Origin: Incurvaria masculella
Taxonomy: Eukaryota; Arthropoda; Insecta; Lepidoptera; Incurvariidae
NCBI GenBank assembly: GCA_946894095.1
Contig: OX335657.1
Location: 11,718,001 to 11,782,000, forward strand
DNA: 64,000 bases
Reading direction: 5' to 3'
Of the stretch, positions 56,021-64,000 are shown in pieces. The notes beneath the pieces are model-generated. The model was given only the letters and a program-made list of their open reading frames with translations, was not told where the DNA came from and ran no database searches. A program made the translations under genes and the position numbers. Positions within the stretch are counted from its first letter, which is position 1, and each line of letters opens with the position of its first letter.

Positions 56021-56566
56021 TTAAGGTGGCTCATCCCGCTCATCTCCCCATACAAAAGGGGAAAGAAGATCACGCCCATATTTCTTGTCAGAGATCCAAA
56101 ATTTTGCTCAAAATAGCTTTATTTGATCGAACTAGATGTCTGATGACCATTGGCATTGTAAAATTGTGTTTGGTTTCTAAGTTATAAGGTCCGAAAGTTC
56201 GAATTTTTCGCGCGTTTTATACAATAAATTTGGAGGTGGATTACGCTATGATAAAGTAAGAACATCTTAAAAAGATTAGTCATCAGACATAGCTTATTTA
56301 ATCAAGATTTATAGTCTATTTGGCTTTTGTTAGATTTTGGACTACAGCGGTTGTGGTTTACTTTTAGCTATTTTTGTAATTAAAATTTTCGTAAATCTTA
56401 CCAAATCATACACTATGCACATTGTCTTTTTTGTGGACATTTAGCATCTTCCTCATCACGGAGCCTGTCTTTTTCTTTGAAACATAGAAGGTCCCAGAGC
56501 ATGCGACAGCACGGTTTTGTACCATGCCCGCAAATGAGTTAGTCCCGCCGGGTTGGGCCACCTTAA
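56021..56566. mobile_element. TTAA-flanked MITE family E, copy 2
   Basis: TTAAGGTGGCTCATCCCGCT to GGGTTGGGCCACCTTAA, 546 bp, highly similar to 44344-44893 throughout. It has lost about 15 bp near 'agctatttttgtaatt'. Confidence 0.85.
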
Positions 56567-56722
56567 AAACCAAACACTATTTTACAATGCCAATGGTCAT
56601 CAGACATCTAGTTCGATCAAATAAAGCTGTTTTGAGTATAGTTTTGGATCTACGACAAGAAATATGCGCATGATCTTCTTTCCACGTTTGTATGGGGAGT
56701 TGAGCGGGAAGGCCCACCTTAA
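56567..56722 (-). mobile_element. MITE family E, reversed end fragment
   Basis: Directly abuts copy 2 in the opposite orientation: 'caatggtcatcagacatcta', 'gttttggatctacgacaaga', ending GGCCCACCTTAA. Only the terminal third is present. Confidence 0.75.
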
Positions 56723-57148
56723 TGTTTTCAATTTCTTGACGTGCATATTTCTGAAGCATTTAGGTTTATACCCCACAACTCCTTAAGAAACAATTTCCTG
56801 CACCTTTTTCTACAGAGCCTCAAGGCTGAGCCATACGAGGTAACTCGGACCGATGCTGGTTTTTCCTGTGTTGTAATCTACTATGCATGGCGGCTTAACA
56901 GTTGTGTTATTTGCACGAGTTCTGCTCGTAATCATTTTTAGCCCTGAGCGCTTAGTCGAGAGCACGGACACTACTTCCTTCCACTTTAACAACATGATGC
57001 CATCACTTGTTTCCCAGGCTGCAATCTCTTCTTTTTATAATTTAATAAGAACTTTCGGTTCAGTCAACTGAACTGAATAGGTCCTACTAAAGGAGTCTTT
57101 TTTTTCCTGCAACCGGTGAGCCAAGGGTACACTTGTGTTTTTTTTTTA

Positions 57149-57440
57149 TGTTAAGCGCGACATATGGCGTACGGCAGGACATCAAGGTGCCCGACGACGC
57201 CCATGGGTTTTCGAACATTCAGGGGGGCTGCGAAAACCATGCCGGCCAGCCAGGTGCTTCTTCACACCACGTTTGAAGGACCCCAGGTCGTAATTTGGGG
57301 GAAATACCTCGGAAGGGAGTTCATTCCATTGTTTACCGACCCATTAGATAAAGGATCTAGAGGATCAGTGAGTTCTTATTTTTAGAATGTCGACTGTGAA
57401 TTTGTGCATTTTCTCCCTGTTCCGCGTTGACCGAAGGTAC
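57149..57440 (+). repeat. Dispersed repeat H, copy 2
   Basis: Same order of blocks as 657-960, better preserved: 'aggtgcccgacgacgcccat', 'gcgaaaaccatgccggccag', 'caggtgcttcttcacacca', 'aggaccccaggt', then the 'attccattg' and 'tgtgaatttgtgcatt' region. Confidence 0.65.
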
Positions 57441-58697
57441 GAATATATATGACGGTATACAGGACTCTTCCTTCGTCACGTAATCCATCAATTAGCTTCA
57501 TGACTACACCCTTAGCCACATCTGTCAACTGGTTTTGGGATTTTCCACTGTATCTTTTTGGCACACAAGGATTATTTTTTACTTTTAAAGAAAAGGGAAG
57601 TCCAAGTCTGCCTAGTAGCCTGTTAATCGACATTACAGGAGCGTTCGTCTAGACTAGATCTATGTTGCTTGGTCTGGGTGACAGTTAAAGGCAAAATAGA
57701 GATGTCAAACATACATTTTTATATATGATTACATAAGACACATGATTTATTTATTCATTGCGATAGACTGGCAAATCAAACTTACAATAAATAAGTGCAG
57801 AAAATACAGTTTCATATGCACTGGGTAGTTTGTTGAATGAGGTCATTCTCGCGAATGTTTCGAATAAATTAGCATCGGACTAACTAAATCTACTTTTTAA
57901 TACATACGTAGGTTGGTGGGAAATAGTCATGATCAACAAATAAGAGCACCAGAAGTGTGTGTCTGTATGATTTTTCCTCATATTTATGGATTAAAGTTGC
58001 TGATTCTGAAAAATGGCATAACCCTAATCTCCACACATTGGGCTTTCACCCACAAACGTTTTCTTTGCAAATGAAAAATGCCTACTACGGTGTTTACGGT
58101 GAAGCGCTCTGTACATCTTATCACTCGATGTTTCGTACGTATTGTCGTGGATATTGTCAGTATTTAGGAAATAAAAACCCAGGTGAGAAGAATGTTTTTG
58201 TGCTCCAAAAATCTCAATGTTTATGCATCCAACGCATGTCTAGGTGCACTAGAACCCGCTTTATATGATATATGGAGCGAAGATGTTAATAATCTATTAG
58301 CAGGGCAAGCACAAACACTGACCTGCCACACGACTTGAATAACTAGTATCGAAATGGGTTGTAAAACACACTCATAGTCAAGGTTGAATGTTTTGATTCA
58401 ATATACTTGTTAGGAAAAATTTACAATTGATGCCAGATTGTCTATCATTGGAGATGCTATCCAGTGACCCATTAAAATTGTAATTGAGCTCGATAGATCG
58501 ATAGTATGATTGCACCAGCAGAGTAACAAATAAAAACACTGTTAGGAAATTGTAAATAGAGGTCTAGGTCGTGATATTGAGACATTGTACGAAGGTCATT
58601 AAATATTTACAAGGTGGTTGTTATAACTACTTATAACTATCATAAACTTTTACTGTGATTACCTTAGATCAATTCTCTTCCATGGTGGTTACAGTAC

Positions 58698-59185
58698 TTA
58701 AGAGGGCCCTTCCAGACGGGACTAACATATTCGCGAGCACTGCACAAAATCGTGCTTTTGCGCTCTGGGACCTTCTCTGTTTAAAATAAAAAGATCGTCT
58801 CCGTGATGAGGAGGATGCAATATGTCCACAAAGCAGACATTACGCATAATGTTATATTTGGTTAGATATAAAGAAATATGAAATGAATGAATACAAATGC
58901 TCCAAATTGATTAGAAATCTTCATGGAACAAGCTAGCCTTAATTAGATGTTTTTGTTATACATATATCGTTGAGTAATCCACATCCAAAATTTTTGTATA
59001 AAGCGTGCGAAAAATTCAAACTTTCGGGCCTTATAAAACTTAGAAACCAAACACGATTTTGCAATGCCAATAGTCATCAAGCATCTAGTTCGATTAAATA
59101 AAGCTGTTCTTGAGTATAATTTTGGATCTCCGACAAAAATATGCCCATGGTCTTCTTTCCAAGTTTGTGGGGAGAATAATAACAG
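58698..59185. repeat. MITE family E, diverged reversed copy
   Basis: Starts TTAAGAGGGCCCTTCC, then 'gggaccttctctgttt', 'gatgaggaggatgcaatatg', later 'cgtgcgaaaaattcaaactt', 'aatagtcatcaagcatctag' and 'tggtcttctttccaagtttg'. More diverged than the other copies; the right TTAA end is lost. Confidence 0.65.
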
Positions 59186-59852
59186 TATAGTAAAGTGTAG
59201 ATTAATAATGTGTTTCCTTTGCGATATGAACAAAAGCATTGCATCGTTTTCAGGGTTCTTTCCCTCATAAAAGAAAACAGAACTCTTATAGGATTGTTGT
59301 CCACCCGTCCTCCCATCAGCTAAGGGGTCGTTACTGCCGTTTAGTGCAAATTAGATCATTTTGGCAGACCGCAAAAAAACATCAATTATTTGTGTTTTTT
59401 TTTTTTACAAATGTAAACTTGATTGTTCAGTAGTTCATTGTTCTCTTAGTACTTTTTGAAAAAACAATTTTCAGAATTCGTCTATGGATGGTAATAAAAT
59501 GGCACTGGATGGTAATGAATATAATATTATGGACGTATTGTTACATTAAAAAAATTTAACATTTAGTTTTTTTTTTATAATATACACATATATTAAGTTA
59601 GTTTATCAAGTTATTGCAATGAAAGTATTCACAAATAATTTCATTCATTTCAAATAATTCAAAAATAAAACAAGGCATCAATTAGATACTTATGGCTGAA
59701 TTACCTACAAATTAATTAATGCTTTTAAGAAACAAAACAAAAAATATCTAAAATCACATCAAAAAGCAAAAATTTAAATCAAAATCAAAACTACAATTAA
59801 AATAAGTTTTATTTGTGTGTAAACATTACCATAACGGTAATGTAACTCATTA
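59186..59852. other. No gene recognised (intron)
   Basis: Very AT-rich with several T and A runs. No repeat or ORF of note. Confidence 0.4.
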
Positions 59853-60036
59853 ATTTGACTTTCAGCGACATCTACATTTGAAGCATCGAGATCAGTTTTT
59901 GAAAATAATTTGAAAAGCTATTGGTCGTGACATTCTTCGGAAGCAGGAGAACAAATGTCACGACTAATACTTTTTCAGATTATTTTAAAAATCTGATTAC
60001 AATGCTTCAAATGTAGATGTCCCTGAAACTCAAATT
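59853..60036. repeat. 180-bp near-complete hairpin
   Basis: ATTTGACTTTCAGCGACATC, then TACATTTGAAGCAT, pairs with ATGCTTCAAATGTAGATGTC, then CCTGAAACTCAAAT. The inner arms also pair (AAAATAATTTGAAAAG with TTTTTCAGATTATTTT, and TTGGTCGTGACATT with AATGTCACGACTAA) around a short loop near 59985-59955. Single copy. Confidence 0.75.
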
Positions 60037-60439
60037 GATATTAAATATACTGTTATACATATTATGTATACAATGATTGTACATAGGTTTGTCACCATTT
60101 AAAGTTGTATTTTTTTCAGTTTTTCTTCATTGTTGTTTCAGCCAAACCCTTCTTTCAATTACCGAGAAAGGAATCCTTACTATTATTACCTACTTTTTAT
60201 ACCTGTCACTAATTGATTCACTCTTTTTTTATAGTTTCCTCGTTTGATGTTTCTGCAATAACAACTTTTTTAGTTAGCAATAGTTTAGGCATTTTACATG
60301 TTTTTTATTTTATTTCGTAGTGTTTTTTTAACTATCTTGAGATGCTTCTAATGCATTCTTGTGAGAGCAGCTGCGTCTGCAACTCAAGACCTGACCCACC
60401 TTTTCATATTCACACAAATAATAATAATATTTAACTGGA

Positions 60440-60640
60440 AATGGATGGCTAATACCACACCCGTCACCATGTTATTAGCCCAGCACACAGCATTCCCGAA
60501 GGAATTAGGTTTCATGCAAGGAACTTCCCTTTATGAGCACGGCTACATTAAACTGTATGATAAACACTAACAATTTTTCATTGCCGCTTCGATCATCTTT
60601 TCATCCAATGCGATGATACCAACCTCAGCGGCCTTTTTTT
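60440..60640 (+). repeat. Family B repeat, diverged copy
   Basis: GGATGGCTAATACCACACCC, 'cccgaaggaattaggtttca', 'ttcattgccgcttcgatcat'. Directly followed by a better preserved copy. Confidence 0.75.
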
Positions 60641-61060
60641 TATGTGACTGGACATGGATGGCTCATACCACACCTTCTGTCATGGTATTAGCCCAACACA
60701 CCACATGGGAACTAGGTGCCATGCTAGGACCTTCCTTATATTGCATGGCTACATTGAACTGGATGGAAAACACGGACAATTTTCATTGCCGCTTCGACCA
60801 TCGTTCATCCAATGCGGTGGTACCAACCCGGGCGGGATTAACCCTACCACCTAGTAAGTAAGGAAGGGGACTTACAGTTTAACGTGGAATCCGAACCACG
60901 GCCAGCCTCTCTCAACAGTCGAATGGTCACCCATCCAAGACCAGACCGGACCCAGCGTTCCTTAACTTCGGAGAGCGATCGCCGAAGTGTCGCGCCACTG
61001 GGCCACTGAGGTTGGACTTAACCCTACCACCTAGTATGGGAAGAGGAGCTACAGTTTTAC
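60641..61060 (+). repeat. Family B composite repeat, most complete copy
   Basis: The left body (60651-60877) is nearly identical to 2813-3030 and 10866-11083. It then continues through a complete 5S-rRNA-like block in reverse (60912-61015) and ends with a repeat of its own 'aaccctaccacctagta' motif at 61020-61036. This is the only copy in the window with the whole 5S-like block. Confidence 0.85.
60912..61015 (-). repeat. 5S-rRNA-like block (internal promoter relic)
   Basis: On the minus strand: 'ctctccgaagttaaggaacg', then CTGGGTCCGGTC, then TCTTGGATGGGTGACC. This reproduces in order and spacing the box A, intermediate element and box C of 5S rRNA (AAGTTAAGCAACG..GGGC..GGT..TTGGATGGGTGACC; known consensus). 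Flanks are not 5S. It indicates a SINE3-type element rather than a 5S gene. Confidence 0.8.
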
Positions 61061-61429
61061 ATAAACCTGAAGCCGGAGTCGGCTTTCACAAATAATTCCA
61101 CTTTGGAACCTGCAGAAATAGATCTGGACTGGTTATAACAACGGCAAAGTAAATCAAATACTTTAGCCGGCCGGCACTTTTGTTTGAAATAGAGTAGGAC
61201 TACGATTGTGGTAGTCTTCGCTTCCCTTAGGTCGGGTCGACTTGGTGAAGCGAACACGAGAAGTTCGCTTCTGTCAAACACTATGTTTATTTTGTTTTTG
61301 TTTTGTGTATGTTTAATCATGCGAACAGTCTTTTGACTATGAGCAGATGTCTCCCAGTGCTTTTCAGTTGGCATGCAGAATAGGATTTCCGATTATTTAC
61401 TCCCTCTTGGAGAATTCTGTGCCGTTTTA

Positions 61430-61815
61430 GGCGATATTGTTAGCTGCAGCCAGTGAATTGGGGTGGATTTTCAGCCTATTGGTATTTCTTCTCTATTTTG
61501 ATCTCGTCCTTGACTGTGTGGATGTGGAGGTTTTTTTTTTTATTTATTTGAGGACAACCAAACACATATAAATAAAGAAACAAAACATATCAACATAATG
61601 AAAGTACCTACAACTATCTACATGCAACAACAGTTGCCACAGAGTAAGAAAAAGTAGAGCTCATGAACATATCAGTTTCGGATAAATCAGGGTGCAGTGG
61701 AGATTTGCGCCGTTTGAGGCGGTATTGTTAGTTTTGCAGCCAGTGAATTGGGGTGGATTTTCAGCCTATTGGTATTTCTTCTCTATTTTGATCTCGTCCT
61801 TGACTGTGTGAAAGT
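61430..61815. repeat. Duplicated LINE 3'-end block
   Basis: 'gaattggggtggattttcag' through 'tcgtccttgactgtgtg' occurs at 61455-61522 and again at 61742-61809, with an AT-rich, T-tract-containing stretch between. Either two independent 3' ends or a local duplication. Confidence 0.6.
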
Positions 61816-62570
61816 GGAGGTATTCATGTACATCTGAGTTTCGGATAAATCGGTGCATTGGAGATTTGCTTCAGGATGTAGTTCTGTGCTCTTTGGATGA
61901 GGCCTATATTTGAGCCGCTTGCTCAGCCCCATAATCGGACTCCACATCTCCATATTGGCTTCAGGACTGCTTTGTATATAAGGAGCTTGTTGTCTAGAAT
62001 GAACTTGGAGTTACTTCCCAGCAACCATTACAATCCTAGATACTGTAGGTTAATTGGATCTTTATTTGTCTGTTCCAAATCAGCTGGCGATCCAGATGCA
62101 TTCCCAGATACCTGAAGGACTGAGTTGCAATGGGGAAGCTGATTTTCCCCTACCCATATTGGTGGGCAATTTGCTTTCCGTAAGATAAAGCTTACATGCA
62201 CTATTGAGGTTTTATTGCAAAGATTTTGATGCTTCTTCTGGTAGTTTATCAGAAGCCATGAGTGCTGTGTCGTCAGCGAATGCTGCCACCATAACACCTG
62301 GAGTTTCTGGTAGATCTGACATAAATATCGTGTAAAGATGGAACCTAAGACAGAACCTTGAGGCATTCCTGCCAGGATGACATGGAATCTCGAGGTGCAG
62401 TCGCCCTCCCTTGGAAAATTCTGTTGGAGAGATATGATTCTAGTATAGTATAGAAGCTTCTTGATTATATATAGCAGGCCCTTGTGCCAGACTCTATCAA
62501 ATGCCTGCTGCACATCAAGAAAGGCAGAGGAGCAGTATTCCTTTATTTCAAAGATGCCTACTTTTTCGTC
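61816..62570 (-). pseudogene. Jockey-like LINE reverse transcriptase, frameshifted
   Basis: Minus-strand reading in several frames: EIKEYCSSAFLDVQQAFDR and VWHKGLLY (motif A), ILAGMPQGSVLGS (motif B), VAAFADDTALMASDKLPEE (motif C with FADD), CPPIWVGENQLPHCNSV, then LDNKLLIYKAVLKPIWRCGV. All motifs are in order, so this is the palm/thumb half of one element with several small frameshifts. The 5' endonuclease and ORF1 are absent. It lies antisense in the IRS intron. Confidence 0.85.
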
Positions 62571-62707
62571 TACATAGAGTTTGACAGAAGCAAACATGAG
62601 AACTTCTCGTGCTCTCTTCCCTGAGTAGACCCACTGCACTCACTACTATGTGCCCAGAGTGCAAGAATAGATTTTTTTTCTTAATTACCTGTCCATCAAT
62701 TTGCTAT

Positions 62708-62863
62708 GTCAGGTTCTTTACATCTCAGTATAAATATTAATACCTAAATATTATTGGGTGCTGTACTACCTGATCTCTAATATGTGTCAGGTTCTTTACA
62801 TCTCAGTATAAATATTAAAACCTAAATATTATTGGGTGCTGTACTACCTGATCTCTAATATGT
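62708..62863 (+). repeat. 78-bp tandem duplication
   Basis: 'gtcaggttctttacatctca' begins at 62708 and 62786; the two 78-bp units differ at about one position ('ttaatacc' versus 'ttaaaacc'). It ends about 110 bp before the IRS PTB exon. Confidence 0.9.
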
Positions 62864-62974
62864 GCCTAAATTGTGGCAACAAATCTTTGCTTCTCTTTAT
62901 TTCTGCTCCACCAACTTGCTGTGACTATTTGCACCTCTGCACAAATAATAACATTTAAATATTATCTTTTGCAG

Positions 62975-63158
62975 AACACGTGTGGTCAGTCAATGTACAG
63001 AGGAAGGGTCTGGGCGCGTCCAAGCACATTTTGGGTCTGTACCATCTCTGCCTGACGGACAAGACCATTTCTCTAGTGAAGATCAAGTCCAACAACAACA
63101 TACTCTACGATTCGTATGTCCCGGACCTTCTGGAGTTCTCTCTCAAGAATATACGAAG
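62975..63158 (+). CDS. chico: Insulin receptor substrate, exon with start of PTB domain
   Basis: After the acceptor TTATCTTTTGCAG the frame reads HVWSVNVQRKGLGASKHILG, then LYHLCLTDKTISLVKIKSNN and DLLEFSLKNIRR. This matches the first four strands of the IRS phosphotyrosine-binding domain, which recognises the NPxY motif of the insulin receptor. The two bases AA complete the codon begun by C at 53109. The exon ends in phase 2 at AAG|GTTTGT, after NIRR, where the domain continues in other IRS proteins with a glycine/phenylalanine-rich strand. That next part is not found before the window ends. Confidence 0.92.
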
Positions 63159-63214
63159 GTTTGTTTTTTTAATGTCTTATGTGTTCCCGTAGATTACTAT
63201 TATTACATTAACTG

Positions 63215-63312
63215 TCATCATATTAGCCCATCACACCGCATTTTTGTAGAAACAAGGTGCTTCGACCATCGTTCTTTCCATGTAATTTTACCAACCTGGG
63301 GCTGAACTGGTG
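63215..63312 (+). repeat. Family B fragment
   Basis: 'atattagcccatcacaccgc', 'gaaacaaggtgcttcgacca' and 'ttttaccaacctggggctga': a worn, internally deleted family B copy in the second IRS intron. Confidence 0.55.
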
Positions 63313-64000
63313 CAAGATGTGAGAAAATATGTGAAGGATTTTTCTTTTTAATAACACACTTGGACAATACAAAAATATGGCCAGAAATTGTTTATATACT
63401 TACTGAGTAGATCACAGAAACAAATCACGCATTTGTTAGTTTTATATATGTTTGTTTTCTTTTATGCACATCACTTGTCTATGTGAACTCGATAGCATTG
63501 TAATACTTTTATGTTATCTGTGGAACACTTTAGGTTTTCATTTTGTTAATTTTAATTTGTGTAACTGTTTGTGTTCGAAATAATAAAAATAATAAAAAAA
63601 ACAAAATTCGATTAATTCTTCACTAATATGAATTGTCTAAATTCTACGCAGTAAGAGCTCAGAAGGTATGAAGTAAACACTTCCGGATTGGTGCAGAATT
63701 TATCGAATTCCCTTGCATTTTTTCTTACATCTTCGCCGGTTACCTCCCCTTAGCAGGTTACACTACCACCTTTTGAGTGGAGAAGGGTGAATTTTATACA
63801 GATTCCGAACCAAGAATTGACCATGCTTTTTGGTTGTTTTCTTGCTCGTCTTTATGGCATGGTAGATTCTAACATGGTACATACACATTGTAGTAATCAT
63901 ATCTCTTATTCTGTGATGGTAGGCATGATAATCAACAGGGATTTGTACTTTTTAGTTGGTACATTTGTTTACTGACAGAGTTCATGACGTACACAACAGA
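63313..64000. other. Second IRS intron, no exon seen
   Basis: AT-rich with no frame matching the remaining PTB domain. The ORF at 63787-63975 has no domain. Confidence 0.5.

Larger units (their letters stand above)
53110..62974 (+). other. IRS intron of about 9.9 kb, filled with repeats
   Basis: Bounded by GTGCGT and TTATCTTTTGCAG. It contains MITE families I and E, repeat H, a 180-bp hairpin, family B copies, a decayed Jockey-like LINE and a 78-bp tandem duplication. No nested host gene was recognised. 54155-55260 and 57650-58697 show nothing I can name. Confidence 0.8.

Noticed and set aside
60912..61015. A functional 5S rRNA gene
   Set aside because: Only the internal promoter part resembles 5S; the 5' and 3' pairing ends are absent and it sits inside a dispersed repeat.

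Overview
The window reads as insect nuclear DNA, most probably from a moth or butterfly (Lepidoptera). It has long AT-rich non-coding stretches, spliced genes, one intact cecropia-type mariner, RTE/Jockey-like LINE debris, a Penelope-like GIY-YIG fragment, a PIF/Harbinger element and a very dense layer of short inverted-repeat elements. The taxon is inferred from this repeat style and from the insect IRS gene; no mitochondrial or rRNA marker is present.

Host genes are few. (1) The start of an insulin receptor substrate (IRS/chico) gene lies on + at the right end. Its PH-domain exon is 52737-53109, the intron is about 9.9 kb, and the first part of the PTB domain is 62975-63158. The gene runs off the window. 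(2) A single-exon 132-aa gene at 38742-39140 (+) has a GC-rich CpG context and an Orange-like C-terminus but no bHLH. (3) The terminal coding exon of an unrecognised gene lies on the minus strand at 41486-41226, with a poly(A) signal near 41012. No bacterial features, rRNA genes, convincing tRNA genes or CRISPR arrays are visible.

Layout: 1-5.9 kb is short repeats and foldbacks, including a telomere-like TTAGG array inside an inverted repeat and a tiny 5'-truncated RTE insertion with a visible target duplication. 5.95-7.24 kb is a complete mariner. 7.5-9.2 kb is a deleted RTE LINE, a Penelope-like tail and a TTAA-flanked MITE. 13.3-17.06 kb is an LTR-like direct-repeat pair whose right copy is split by a 2.3-kb PIF/Harbinger element; the left copy preserves the empty site. 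17-38 kb is gene-poor, with LINE fragments and repeats. 38-42 kb holds the two small host loci. 44-57 kb holds more MITEs, an almost identical 1.15-kb tandem duplication, a Penelope-like fragment and the IRS 5' end. 53-63 kb is the repeat-filled IRS intron.

The most unusual structures are these. The Harbinger element has two antisense genes that are interlocked, each having an exon inside the other's intron. A composite repeat family carries a 5S-rRNA-like internal promoter region. Two distinct foldback families are both flanked by TTAA. Two short uORFs stop just before the IRS start codon.
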